Below, one piece after another: positions 1-7,467 of a stretch of 33,957 nucleotides of DNA. The notes below the pieces were generated by a model. The model saw only the letters and a list, made by a program, of their open reading frames with translations. It had not been told where the DNA came from and did not search any database. Where the stretch lies: positions 1 through 33,957 of the forward strand of contig NZ_BPQL01000105.1 in assembly GCF_022179225.1 (NCBI RefSeq). Reading direction: 5' to 3'. Both the position numbers and the translations under genes were made by a program. Numbering within the stretch: the stretch's first letter is position 1; every line of letters starts with the position of its first letter. This stretch comes from Methylobacterium goesingense (GTDB lineage: Bacteria; Pseudomonadota; Alphaproteobacteria; Rhizobiales; Beijerinckiaceae).

Positions 1-56
1 AGCGTCCGTCGATCCCGTCGCCCCTCCCGACGCGGGTGACGGGATCGACGGACGCT
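1..56. repeat. Perfect 19-bp inverted repeat at the left edge
   Basis: Bases 1-19 are the exact reverse complement of bases 38-56, with an 18-nt spacer. The left arm starts at the first base of the window, so the true palindrome may be longer. It lies in the reading frame of the minus-strand EEP gene, just past that family's usual C-terminus (the SDHFP motif). It could be a terminator overlapping the gene's end or a fold-back artefact at a contig end. Confidence 0.7.
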
Positions 57-1024
57 CCGATGCGTCGGCACAGGCGGGCTAAATACGGGAAGTGGTCGGA
101 CCCGAAGGCGTCGAGCCGGTCGATGGACACCGTCTCGAAGCCCCCCTCGTGGAAGATCTGATCGAGGGGCCAGCGCAGCCAGGACGATCCCGCGTTCCAG
201 GTCGCGACGTAGCCGTAGCCGCGGCGCGGGTCGACGAGGCCCGAGAGCCGTCGCATGCGCTCGACCGCGATCTCCCACGGGGTGGCGTTGAGGTCGCCCA
301 CCAGGATGCCGGGCTCGACGCGCTCGTTCAGGATGGTCGCGGCCGCGTAGAGCTCGGCGTCCCTGCCGAGGGACGACTGCCACGGGAGCGGAGGCTTCGG
401 GTGGAGCCCGATTAAGTCTATGGTCTCGCCGGTCCGCATGGTCACGCCGGTGACGATGGCTGGCGTCTCCCGCTTCGCGAGATGGCGGATCTCGCCGTTG
501 ACCAGAGGCAGGCGCGAGTAGAGCTCGATGCCGTAGTAGGACCCGGTGATCCGCTTCAGGACGTTCGGCATCCGCTCTCTGAGGGGATCGAGCGCCTCGT
601 CCCACCACGCATCCGTCTCCATCGCGAGGAACAGGTCGGGGTCGGCTTTTCGAACGGTGTCGAGCAACACTGGAGCGTTGCGGTTCCCAAGCTGGACGTT
701 CGCTATCAGCACGGACAGGCTGCGGTCCGCCGGGCATGACTCCACGTGGCCACCCCCGTCCGGCCGGTACGGCCACAGGATTGCGACGTTGACCACCAGG
801 GCCATAAGGACCGCTGCCAGGACGAGGCCAGTTAGCCACCGTGCCTTCGACGGGTAGAGTAGGACGCCGATGCCGACCACCATGAGGCCGATGGCCCAAT
901 GCAGGCGCGGGAAGTCGAGCAGCCGGATCGCCCACCACTCGGTCGGGACCAGGGGCAGGAGCGTGCAGGCGACCAACGCCGTGGCCGCGCAGAGTGTCAC
1001 GACGTGGAGGATGCGCCGGATCAC
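1..1024 (-). CDS. Membrane-anchored endonuclease/exonuclease/phosphatase (EEP) family protein, 3' end cut off
   Basis: This is a long open frame on the minus strand that runs off the left edge; 341 codons are visible and no stop is reached. I take the GTG at 1024 as start because it begins just before two hydrophobic N-terminal segments (about residues 5-25 and 35-75). The rest matches the EEP (DNase I-like) hydrolase fold. An early Glu in METD is a candidate metal ligand, GDLNATPW corresponds to the family GDxN motif, WPLDQIF follows, and SDHFP near the end carries the catalytic Asp-His. These enzymes cleave phosphodiester bonds in nucleic acids, lipids or other substrates, and the actual substrate cannot be told. 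It lies 20 nt downstream of the small secreted-protein gene at 1045-1323 and is probably co-transcribed with it. A clear paralogue lies at 12409-13455. The visible C-terminal tail after SDHFP falls in a perfect inverted repeat, so that end is suspect. Confidence 0.85.
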   Translation of the reverse strand, partial: MIRRILHVVTLCAATALVACTLLPLVPTEWWAIRLLDFPRLHWAIGLMVVGIGVLLYPSKARWLTGLVLAAVLMALVVNVAILWPYRPDGGGHVESCPADRSLSVLIANVQLGNRNAPVLLDTVRKADPDLFLAMETDAWWDEALDPLRERMPNVLKRITGSYYGIELYSRLPLVNGEIRHLAKRETPAIVTGVTMRTGETIDLIGLHPKPPLPWQSSLGRDAELYAAATILNERVEPGILVGDLNATPWEIAVERMRRLSGLVDPRRGYGYVATWNAGSSWLRWPLDQIFHEGGFETVSIDRLDAFGSDHFPYLARLCRRIGASVDPVTRVGRGDGIDGR

Positions 1025-1044
1025 GGTACCGGCGCCATCGCCGC

Positions 1045-1323
1045 TCAGCGCATGTCCTTCGGGAGATGCTGGATCGGGTTCGTCCGTGACGGCGAGCCGT
1101 CACCCTGCACGGCCCCGCCCTTCATGACGTCGGTGGAGGACTGGATGGCGCTCGGCGGCGCGACGCGACCGTCGCTGCCGTCATTTGAAGAGCCCGACGG
1201 CAAGGTCCCCGGGGTGGGCTGGTCGATCCGGCTGGACGCGGACTGGGCGAACGCGGGGGCCGCAACACCGAGGCTGGCCACCACGGCCACGAGGGCGACC
1301 GCCCGGGGGATTCTGTTCGTCAT
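1045..1323 (-). CDS. Small secreted hypothetical protein
   Basis: A 92-residue protein. Residues 1-27 form a typical Sec signal peptide: MTNR, a hydrophobic core, then an APAFAQ cleavage region. The mature part is short, polar and rich in Ser, Pro and Gly (SSRIDQPTPGTLPSGSSND and onwards) and has no recognisable domain, so it is probably disordered in the periplasm. The frame is open further upstream, but the start at 1323 is chosen because it creates the signal peptide. It lies 20 nt upstream of the EEP hydrolase gene on the same strand and is divergent from the PRC-barrel gene. No function can be assigned. Confidence 0.7.
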   Translation of the reverse strand: MTNRIPRAVALVAVVASLGVAAPAFAQSASSRIDQPTPGTLPSGSSNDGSDGRVAPPSAIQSSTDVMKGGAVQGDGSPSRTNPIQHLPKDMR

Positions 1324-1465
1324 TGCAGGGTGATGTCCGTTCCGGCTGCTACTGGGGCTGCGATCTTCCAGGCCCCAATGCCTCCGGATGGTCGGTGTTC
1401 CCGCCCCGACAGACACCCATTCGCGAGCGCCGGGAGGCATCGGCGCCATCTCCGCATCGTGAGTC

Positions 1466-1492
1466 GGAAAATTCGAATGTGTCTGAAACGTT
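1466..1492 (+). promoter_or_regulatory. Possible EcfG-type (general stress response) promoter
   Basis: GGAAA at 1466-1470 and CGTT at 1489-1492 are separated by 18 nt. Alphaproteobacterial EcfG promoters are GGAAC-N18/19-CGTT, so this is one mismatch off in the -35 element. It lies about 110 nt upstream of the PRC-barrel start on the same strand. PRC-barrel proteins are often stress-induced in these bacteria, which fits. The mismatch leaves the call tentative. Confidence 0.35.
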
Positions 1493-1604
1493 TCCGAGAA
1501 GCGTACGTTGAGCCTCCCGATACGACCGGGGCGACGATGTCGAGGCATCGAAATGATCGTCTTCCTCAGACTATCGCCCACATATTCCCAAATGGAGAAA
1601 AGCT

Positions 1605-2048
1605 TTGTCGTTCCGTAATCTTGCCGCCGCGTTCGCCCTGACCTGCGTTGCCGTTCCCGCCCTGGCCCAGACGCCCGCTCCGGCCACCACCGCGCACTCC
1701 GCGTCCGACATGGGCTTGAAGATGGCCGACACGGCGACGGTGAAGCTCAAGTTCGTCACCGTGAAGCCGGCCGACATCACCTCGTCGAAGCTGATCGGCA
1801 CGAACGTCTACAACAACAACAAGGAGACGGTCGGCGAGATCGAGGACCTCGTCATCGAGAACGGCAAGACCGTCACCGGCGTCATCGTCAGCGTCGGCGG
1901 CTTCCTCGGCCTCGGCGAGCGCTACGTCGTGCTCGATCCGTCGACCATCTCGGTGAGCAACAAGGACAACAAGTGGGCGGCCTACGTCGACACCGACAAG
2001 GACACGCTCAACAAGGCGCCGACCTTCGATTACTCCAAGAAGAAGTAA
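1605..2048 (+). CDS. Secreted PRC-barrel domain protein
   Basis: A 147-residue protein starting with TTG at 1605, preceded by a GGAGAAAA Shine-Dalgarno (1594-1601). Residues 1-22 are a Sec signal peptide ending ALAQ, followed by a Thr/Ala-rich linker. Residues about 52-125 form a PRC-barrel: SSKLIGTNVYNNNKETVGEI, then a strand with VIENGKTVTGVIVSVGGFLG and the GERYVVL stretch. PRC-barrels are small beta-barrels found in RNA-processing factors and photosynthetic reaction centres. In Rhizobiales, secreted versions are common and tend to be stress-linked, but their biochemical role is unknown. The gene stands alone, with an intrinsic terminator behind it and a possible EcfG-type promoter in front. 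Confidence 0.88.
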   Translation: MSFRNLAAAFALTCVAVPALAQTPAPATTAHSASDMGLKMADTATVKLKFVTVKPADITSSKLIGTNVYNNNKETVGEIEDLVIENGKTVTGVIVSVGGFLGLGERYVVLDPSTISVSNKDNKWAAYVDTDKDTLNKAPTFDYSKKK

Positions 2049-2085
2049 TCCCCTGCGGGTCTGACCGGCCCCTTTGAGACCAGCG

Positions 2086-2124
2086 AAGGCCCGGACGCCC
2101 ATTTGGTCGGCGGCCGGGCCTTTT
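2086..2124 (+). terminator. Rho-independent terminator after the PRC-barrel gene
   Basis: AAGGCCCGG (2086-2094) pairs with CCGGGCCTT (2114-2122) and is followed by a T tract (2121-2124). It starts 38 nt after the PRC-barrel stop. The MFS gene converges from the right and ends at 2184; the A-rich left arm could let the hairpin work weakly in that direction too. Confidence 0.75.
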
Positions 2125-2183
2125 CGTATCCCGTGTTCCCGGACCGGCGCGGTCGGAATGCCGGACATGGTCGCGCTCCGAGC

Positions 2184-3419
2184 TCAGGCCTTGACGCCCG
2201 ACGGTTCCGGCATCCGGGTCAGCAGGAGGGCCGCGGCTGTCCCGATGGCGCTGGAGACGAGGAACGCCGCGGTGAACCCGCTGAGGTCGACGATGCTGCC
2301 GGCAAGCACGTTCGACAGGGCGATGGCAACGCCCTGGACGGTCGCGATGGATCCCGAGGCGAGGTTGTAGCGGCTCTTGTCCTCCATGAAGTCGGCAATC
2401 ATCAGCGGCTTGATCGCGCTGTAGAGGCCGGTGCTGACCCCCTCCAGGGACTGGACCGCGAACAGCCAGATCGCGTCGTCGGACACCGTGTAGAGCAGAG
2501 CCCGGACCGGCAGCATTGCGAACGCGAACAGGATAATGGGCTTGCGCCCCCAGCCGTCTGCGAAACGCCCGACCATGATGGCCATGGGGAGCATCACGAC
2601 CTGGGCCGCGATGATGGTGGTCGAGGTGATCGCGGCCGACCAGTCCTCGTGCGCCAAGGAGATCTTCTGGGCGACGAGCGAGGCCATCGGCCCGTTCGCC
2701 AGCTGAAACAGGAAGATCGACGCGGCGAAGATCAGGAGGGGGCGGTTGGCGAGGAGCACCTTGAGCGCGGAGCCGCTTTTCGCCTTGGGCTTTACCTCCT
2801 CGGCGAGCTCCTGACCGACGATGTCGCGCGGGATGGACAGCACCGCCGCGGCAGCGGCGAGTGACAAGGCGGGTACCAGGAAGAACACGGCCCGGTCCGG
2901 GAAGCCGTAGCCCACCAGGGCGATCAGGACCGCGATGCAGACGTTGCCGCCCCGGTACCAGGCACTGTTCCGGCCCATCCGGCGGGACAGGCGCGCTTTC
3001 GGGAAGATGCCGAGCGTGAGGCCGGCGATGGTCGGGGTGAAGCTGCTGCCCGCGGCGGTCAGGATCGTGAAGGCAACCAGCACAGGCCAGAACTGGGGCC
3101 AGATCGCGATCACCGCGGCCCCGGCCGACGCCGCCAGCAGAGCCGCCACGATGGCCATTCGCTTGTCGCGCGCCGCGTCGATGACGGCGCCGAGAGGGGC
3201 CTGCAAGCCGACCCCGATGAGACCCGCGATGGTCGTCACCAACCCGACCGTCGTCGCGCTCCATTCCCGATGCACGAGCAGGAAGACGTTGAGGTACGGC
3301 CGGAGGCCGCCGTTGACGTCGACAAGGGTCAGGTTGAGGAGGTCGAACTTGCGCGGGTGCAGGTCCCGCGCCTCCCCTGTCCCGTCCGCCGGACCCGGCC
3401 GTTCCGCGTTCCCACTCAT
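2184..3419 (-). CDS. Major facilitator superfamily (MFS) transporter
   Basis: A 411-residue polytopic membrane protein with about 12 hydrophobic helices and the usual central loop (about residues 190-215, KPKAKSGSALKVLLANRP), giving the 6+6 MFS layout. DAARDKR after the second helix resembles the cytoplasmic loop motif A, and GRFADGWGRKP in the second half is its repeat. The start at 3419 (MSGNAERPG) is preferred to an upstream ATG because it has a GAGAG-type ribosome site and leaves a short polar N-terminus. The substrate is not predictable; the family includes drug, sugar and metabolite exporters. It is transcribed alone, convergent to the PRC-barrel gene. The 188 bp between its start and the end of the CcdA gene holds no evident gene. 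Confidence 0.88.
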   Translation of the reverse strand: MSGNAERPGPADGTGEARDLHPRKFDLLNLTLVDVNGGLRPYLNVFLLVHREWSATTVGLVTTIAGLIGVGLQAPLGAVIDAARDKRMAIVAALLAASAGAAVIAIWPQFWPVLVAFTILTAAGSSFTPTIAGLTLGIFPKARLSRRMGRNSAWYRGGNVCIAVLIALVGYGFPDRAVFFLVPALSLAAAAAVLSIPRDIVGQELAEEVKPKAKSGSALKVLLANRPLLIFAASIFLFQLANGPMASLVAQKISLAHEDWSAAITSTTIIAAQVVMLPMAIMVGRFADGWGRKPIILFAFAMLPVRALLYTVSDDAIWLFAVQSLEGVSTGLYSAIKPLMIADFMEDKSRYNLASGSIATVQGVAIALSNVLAGSIVDLSGFTAAFLVSSAIGTAAALLLTRMPEPSGVKA

Positions 3420-3607
3420 GCTCTCATGACGCCTGCTTCCTTGCCGATGTGAGGGGGAGTGACGTCCCTGCACCGATTGCGTTCCATCGGGGCCTTTCCC
3501 ATTCCCCGGTGGGACGGCGAGGGCATCGTCGGGACTCCAATCGGCTGCCGGCCGTCCTTCTGGATTTCAACCGGAATAGAATCGAGCGACAAACATGGCC
3601 GGTCGGC

Positions 3608-4327
3608 TCAAAGCCTTGTCGTCAGGTCCGTTAGCCAAGCCGGCGAAGCGTTCACCAGACCTGTTTCCAGCACCTTGTCGTAGCCGAGCACGATGATCGC
3701 CCCGGTGACGACGAGGATGAGCCCCAGGGCGGCCTTCAGCCCTTTGCCCACGCCCATCATCCGGTCGCGCCAACGCATCAGCACCTCGCGCGACAGGGTG
3801 CCGAGCAGCAGGAGCGGCAGGGCCGCACCGAGGCCGAACAGGAGCATGGTCAGCGCGACGGCGCCGAGGTCGCGTCCCTGCGATGCGAGCAGCGAGGCCG
3901 CCCCGAGGGTGGGGCCGACGCAGGGGCTCCAGACCGCGCCGAGCAGCACGCCGACGCCGAACTGGCCGGGCAGGCCGGCGGTCGAGAAGCCGCCGAACCG
4001 GCTCTCGGTCCAGTCGCTCACCGGTCCGGCGGCCACGGCCAGCCGCGTCTGGGCCGCCGGCACCATCAGGACCAACCCGACCAGGATCAGCATGACGGCC
4101 GCGACGGTGCGGAAGATCCCGGCGTCGAGCCCCATGGCGAACCCGACGGTGGCCACGAACAGCCCGATGGCGACGAAGGAGAGGGCCAGGCCCGCCGCGA
4201 GGGCCGCCGGGCCGAGCCTGTGCTCCGATGCCGCCGCGCCGAGCACCAGCGGCAGCAACGGCAGCACGCAAGGCGACAGCACCGAGAGGATGCCGGCAAG
4301 GAAGGCGAGGCCCAGGGCGGCGGCCAT
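3608..4327 (-). CDS. ccdA: CcdA/DsbD-like cytochrome c biogenesis transmembrane protein
   Basis: A 239-residue protein with six predicted membrane helices. The two redox cysteines of the CcdA family are clear: C20 in LSPCVLPLLP and C136 in WSPCVGPTLG. These proteins carry electrons from cytoplasmic thioredoxin across the membrane to periplasmic thioredoxin-like partners that reduce apocytochrome c, Dsb proteins or other thiols. The start at 4327 is 9 nt after the stop of the thioredoxin-like gene, so the two are surely co-transcribed; that secreted Trx protein is the likely recipient of the electrons. It is the last gene of the 5564-3608 operon. Confidence 0.9.
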   Translation of the reverse strand: MAAALGLAFLAGILSVLSPCVLPLLPLVLGAAASEHRLGPAALAAGLALSFVAIGLFVATVGFAMGLDAGIFRTVAAVMLILVGLVLMVPAAQTRLAVAAGPVSDWTESRFGGFSTAGLPGQFGVGVLLGAVWSPCVGPTLGAASLLASQGRDLGAVALTMLLFGLGAALPLLLLGTLSREVLMRWRDRMMGVGKGLKAALGLILVVTGAIIVLGYDKVLETGLVNASPAWLTDLTTRL

Positions 4328-4336
4328 GGCGTTGCC

Positions 4337-4729
4337 CTAGATCGCCTCGTCGAGGAGCGACGAGATCGCCTCGGGCTTGGTCTCGCCGGCCGAGCGCCCG
4401 GTTTCCTTCTCGCCCTTGAAGGTAATGAGCGTGCTCTGCATCGTCGCGCCGAACTTCTTGACCACGTCCTTGCGTCTGTCGAAGTCGACGTCGAACACCT
4501 GGAGGTCCTTGAACCTCGGATCGGCCTCAAGCTTCGCCAGGATCGGCTTCTGGGCGGCGCAGGTCGTGCACCACGGGGCGGTGATGTGCACCAGGATCGG
4601 CTTGCCGGTCTTCTGGGCCGCCTCGAACGCGGCGGGGGTGTAGGCGGTCTCGGCGGCGATGGCGTCGGTGCCGAACAGCATGGGGGCGACGGCGAAGGCG
4701 GCGAGCAGGATGCGTCGGGTGGTCGTCAT
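4337..4729 (-). CDS. Secreted thioredoxin-fold protein (WCTTC)
   Basis: A 130-residue protein. Residues 1-26 form a signal peptide ending AIAA, so it acts in the periplasm. The thioredoxin fold follows, with the active site W53-C54-T55-T56-C57 in APWCTTCAAQ, a VDFD strand, and MQSTLITFKG in place of the usual cis-Pro loop, in which Thr-Leu stands where many thioredoxins have Thr-Pro. It resembles DUF255/TlpA-like short periplasmic thioredoxins that work with CcdA or DsbD. It lies between the pentapeptide gene (34-nt gap) and ccdA (9-nt gap). Its client proteins are unknown; cytochrome c maturation or oxidative thiol repair are both possible. Confidence 0.88.
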   Translation of the reverse strand: MTTTRRILLAAFAVAPMLFGTDAIAAETAYTPAAFEAAQKTGKPILVHITAPWCTTCAAQKPILAKLEADPRFKDLQVFDVDFDRRKDVVKKFGATMQSTLITFKGEKETGRSAGETKPEAISSLLDEAI

Positions 4730-4763
4730 GGGTGCTGTCCTCGGAAGGGCGTATGAAGGGGGC

Positions 4764-5564
4764 TCAGTCAGCGACCTGGGTGATCGCGCGGTCGACGTTC
4801 ACGCGGGCCGACCAGTCCTTGGCGCTGTCCTGGCCCTTGAGGGAGACGAGGCGGGCGCCGCTGACGTCGACGTTCTTGAAGTCGGCGCCCGATACGGTCG
4901 CACCGGTGAGGTTCGCCCCCGACAGGTCGGAACCCATCAGCACCACGTCGGTGAGGTCGGCATCGGTGAGGTCGGCGTATTCCAGGCGCGAGCGCCCGAG
5001 GTTCGCACCCTTCAGGTTGGCGCCCTTGAGGTTCACCGAGACGAACACGGCCCGCATCAGACCCATGGACTGGTTCTTGATGTCGGCGCCGCCCTTGAGG
5101 TCGACCAGCGTCGCCCCGGCCATGTTGGCGCCCTTGAAGTCGCCGATGGGCATCGAACGGCTGAGGTCGGCCCCGCTGAGGTTCGCATCCCGGGCGGTGA
5201 TGCCGAACATCTTGGCCCCGACGAGCTTGGCGCCGCTGAGGTCGGCCTTGATGAACCAGGCCTGCTCCAGGTTCGCGCCGGACAGATCGGCGCCGCGCAG
5301 GTTGGCCTTGTTGAGGCGGGCGGTGCGCAGGTTCGCGCCCTTCAGGTTCAGGCCCGACAGGTCGAGGCCGGCGAGCGCCTTGTCGGAGAGGTCAACAGGC
5401 TTGCCGTCCGCCTTGGCGATCAGCGCCTCGACGTCGGCCCGGGTCATCTCGGCCTTCGTCATCGCGGCCGAGCCCATGTCGGCGCCCAGGAGCAAGTCCT
5501 GCTCGGCATGGGCGGGGGCAGCCAGAAAGATGGAGGCGAACAGCAGGGCGGCGAGGCGGCGCAT
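4764..5564 (-). CDS. Secreted pentapeptide-repeat protein
   Basis: A 266-residue protein with a signal peptide (residues 1-20, ending AHAE). From about residue 55 to 245 it is built almost wholly of A(D/N)LxG-type pentapeptides (LSGLNLKGANL, ANLRGADLSGANL, ADLTDADLTDVVL), which fold into a right-handed quadrilateral beta-helix. The C-terminus (KDWSARVNVDRAITQVAD) is non-repetitive. Most pentapeptide proteins have unknown roles; the DNA-mimic gyrase inhibitors are cytoplasmic, so a secreted one is more likely a structural or binding scaffold. It is the first gene of the operon with the thioredoxin and CcdA genes and is divergent from a Crp/Fnr-type gene. The strong repeat composition also creates long spurious open frames on the opposite strand. 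Confidence 0.9.
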   Translation of the reverse strand: MRRLAALLFASIFLAAPAHAEQDLLLGADMGSAAMTKAEMTRADVEALIAKADGKPVDLSDKALAGLDLSGLNLKGANLRTARLNKANLRGADLSGANLEQAWFIKADLSGAKLVGAKMFGITARDANLSGADLSRSMPIGDFKGANMAGATLVDLKGGADIKNQSMGLMRAVFVSVNLKGANLKGANLGRSRLEYADLTDADLTDVVLMGSDLSGANLTGATVSGADFKNVDVSGARLVSLKGQDSAKDWSARVNVDRAITQVAD

Positions 5565-5676
5565 GGATTCTCCCGTTGTTTCGCCCGGCCCGTAGGAAGC
5601 ATGCGCTTCCTTATGGTGCTGCCGGAACGGTTTTTGTTCAGTTGCGACAGTGATATGAGGAGACGAGACAACCGTC

Positions 5677-5692
5677 TGTGACCCAGGTCACC
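5677..5692. promoter_or_regulatory. CRP/FNR-family operator in the divergent promoter region
   Basis: TGTGA at 5677-5681 and TCACC at 5688-5692 are separated by 6 nt. This is one mismatch from the CRP consensus TGTGA-N6-TCACA and contains a perfect GTGACC-CA-GGTCAC dyad. It lies 82 bp before the Crp/Fnr-type gene and 113 bp before the pentapeptide operon, well placed for autoregulation and for control of the operon. A second dyad, GGAAGC-ATGC-GCTTCC (5595-5610), lies closer to the pentapeptide gene. Confidence 0.55.
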
Positions 5693-5773
5693 GAAGGCTG
5701 TGGATCCAGTGTTCACGATGCATCGTCCGGGTCATGGTGGCGTTCAATGACCGCCAGCCCGGGGAGGACGACC

Positions 5774-6454
5774 ATGCGGAGCGCCCATCAGATCGACCGC
5801 TGGATCGAGCGCTTTCCGCTGATCCGGGACTTCAGTGCCAGCCATCTTCAGATCGCACGCGGCACGGTGCATTTCCCCGTTCTTGAGGCCGGTGCGATTG
5901 CCTACGAGCTTCAGGACGCGTGTGCGGATTACCTGATGTGCATCGACGGCCGGACCCGGGTGTTCCGGATGTCCGAGGGCGGCCGCGAGATGCTGATCTA
6001 CAAGGTCGGCGCGGGCGGCACCTGCGTCCTCACCACCCAGTGCCTGCTTTCGGGTGGGGGCTTTCCGGCGCAGAGCGTCGCCGAGGCCCGGACCGAGTTG
6101 GCCGCCCTCCCGTCCGACACCTTCCGCCAGTTGATGCGGGAGAGCGATGCCTTCCGGACCTTCGTCCTCGACGACTACACCAAGCTTCTGTCGGGGATGT
6201 TCGACCTGGTGGAGGAGATCGCTTGCGCTCCCCTGGAGCAGCGCCTCGCCCGGCGGCTGCTGGTCGACGCCGATGCCGAGGGGATCGTCTGGAAGACCCA
6301 CCAGCAACTCGCCTCGGACGTCGGGAGTGTGCGCGAGGTCGTCAGCCGCCTCCTGGGCGAGTGGGCGGACGAGGGCCTCGTCGAGGTCCGGCGTGGCCAG
6401 GTGCAGGTCATCGACCGCGCGAGCTTGGCGGCCGGAAGATTGAATCCTTCCTGA
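5774..6454 (+). CDS. Crp/Fnr family transcriptional regulator
   Basis: A 226-residue protein. The N-terminal cyclic-nucleotide-binding-like beta-barrel spans about residues 25-125. A dimerisation helix follows, then a winged helix-turn-helix at about 165-215 with the recognition helix GSVREVVSRLL and wing RRGQVQVID. There is no N-terminal Fnr-type Fe-S cysteine cluster; cysteines occur at 50, 56, 84, 90 and 151. The C84-x5-C90 pair in CVLTTQCLL lies where cAMP receptors bind ligand, so thiol or sulfide sensing is possible but only inferred. The start at 5774 has a GGGGAGG ribosome site; longer starts at 5747 and 5678 lack one. It is divergent from the thiol-redox operon, with a CRP-type palindrome between, which suggests that it controls that operon. 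Confidence 0.88.
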   Translation: MRSAHQIDRWIERFPLIRDFSASHLQIARGTVHFPVLEAGAIAYELQDACADYLMCIDGRTRVFRMSEGGREMLIYKVGAGGTCVLTTQCLLSGGGFPAQSVAEARTELAALPSDTFRQLMRESDAFRTFVLDDYTKLLSGMFDLVEEIACAPLEQRLARRLLVDADAEGIVWKTHQQLASDVGSVREVVSRLLGEWADEGLVEVRRGQVQVIDRASLAAGRLNPS

Positions 6455-6484
6455 CCGGCCAAGCGAGTTCGGACGCCACCCGAC

Positions 6485-6787
6485 ATGGATACCGCCCTGC
6501 GCGTCGAACCCCGGAAGATCGAGTTCACGACCTACGGACCGGGGAAGGCCCCGGTCTGGTCGGTGACCTTCGCGATCCATGCGTCCAGCGGTTACGAGCA
6601 CCTGTGCACGGTCATCGTCCCGGGGCACGGGCACGACGACGTGACCGACATCTGCTGGAGGGCGCGAGCCGAGCTTCGTCGGATCGCCGCCCTGATTTGC
6701 GACCCGCCGCCCGATCCACCGGAAGAGCCCGCGCCGGCGGCCGTCGGCAAGCGCACCAGAGGACGTCGTCCCGTACGGCTACCGTGA
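6485..6787 (+). CDS. Small hypothetical protein
   Basis: A 100-residue protein beginning 30 nt after the regulator stop, on the same strand. It looks soluble, with beta-strand-like segments (KIEFTTYG, WSVTFAIHAS, LCTVIVPGHG) followed by an Arg-rich helix and a Pro/Ala tail ending RGRRPVRLP. No known domain was recognised. Its last codons and stop lie in the first unit of a 27-bp tandem repeat, so the present C-terminus may be recently altered. It may be co-transcribed with the Crp/Fnr-type gene. Confidence 0.6.
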   Translation: MDTALRVEPRKIEFTTYGPGKAPVWSVTFAIHASSGYEHLCTVIVPGHGHDDVTDICWRARAELRRIAALICDPPPDPPEEPAPAAVGKRTRGRRPVRLP

Positions 6788-6822
6788 GGACGTCGTCCCG
6801 TACGGCTACCGTGAGGACGTCG
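6759..6822 (+). repeat. 27-bp tandem repeat, about 2.4 copies
   Basis: Units at 6759-6785 and 6786-6812 are identical, and a partial third unit covers 6813-6822. Each unit contains the palindrome CCGTACGG. The array covers the end of the gene at 6485-6787; the stop TGA arises at the junction of units 1 and 2. A multiple of 3 keeps frame, but the stop prevents further translation. Confidence 0.9.
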
Positions 6823-6932
6823 GCCGGGTTGCCATGCCAATGACCCCTAACTACCTACTAGATGGTAGGCGCGCCGGTCCGCGTCTGATTGAGGACGGCT
6901 CCCGAGAGAGCCGCATTTGGAGGAGATCCGAA

Positions 6933-7271
6933 ATGGAAAATTGGAATGGCTACCGCGGCGAGTTGGTGTCCACCCTGGGCCAGATGGGTCAGATCAGCCC
7001 CGAACTCCTAAGCGCGCATGACAAGCTGGCCTCGGCCAAGCCGAAGGAGCCGAAGCTCGATGACAAGACGCGGGAATTGATCGCGCTCGCCGTGGCGGTG
7101 ACGACCCGGTGCGATGGATGCATCGCCTTCCATACCGACGCCGCGCGCAAGGCCGGCGCGAGCAAGGAGGAGATGGTCGAGGCATTGGGGGTCGCCGTGG
7201 CCTTGAATGCCGGCGCGGCGCTTGTCTACAGCGCCCGGGCATTCGACGCCTTCACGCGCGACGTGGGTTAA
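6933..7271 (+). CDS. Carboxymuconolactone decarboxylase/AhpD-like protein
   Basis: A 112-residue all-helical protein of the AhpD/CMD fold. The AhpD redox motif is complete: C60-D-G-C63 and H67 in TRCDGCIAFH. In AhpD these residues carry out peroxidase or thiol-disulfide chemistry. The downstream helices (MVEALGVAVALNAGAALVYSARAFDAF) match the family. The start at 6933 is set by a strong GGAGGAG ribosome site at 6919-6925. It stands alone, with a 145-bp leader after the previous gene. The likely role is an antioxidant thiol-peroxidase-like protein; the native partner (AhpC-like) is not in the window. Confidence 0.9.
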   Translation: MENWNGYRGELVSTLGQMGQISPELLSAHDKLASAKPKEPKLDDKTRELIALAVAVTTRCDGCIAFHTDAARKAGASKEEMVEALGVAVALNAGAALVYSARAFDAFTRDVG

Positions 7272-7388
7272 AAGGCGCGGCCGAAGGACGGCCAATTCAC
7301 AGGCGGCATACGCGGCCACCTCGGGGAGAGTGGGGCGTATGCGTCTCGCCATTGCTAAGGATGCCAAACCGTCCGACCCTCATCAAAA

Positions 7389-7426
7389 CAGAGCCTCGCC
7401 AGGTCGGTCGACTTGGCGAGGCTCTG
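7389..7426 (-). terminator. Strong hairpin terminator between convergent genes
   Basis: A perfect 13-bp stem (7389-7401 with 7414-7426) and a 12-nt loop. Read on the minus strand it is followed by TGTTTTG, so it best serves the GCG_CRPN gene ending at 7468. It probably also blocks read-through from the AhpD-like gene. Confidence 0.8.
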
Positions 7427-7467
7427 GCGGAGTGGCGTTCAGTCCGGGATCGAACGAGCCGTCGTCG

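Noticed and set aside
2008..3264. 418-residue open frame on the minus strand
   Set aside because: It overlaps the MFS gene in another frame of the same strand and is Arg/Gly-rich with no domain.
4659..5681. 340-residue plus-strand frame with regular V-G/D-E-V repeats
   Set aside because: It is the antisense image of the pentapeptide-repeat gene; the regularity comes from that gene's repeats.
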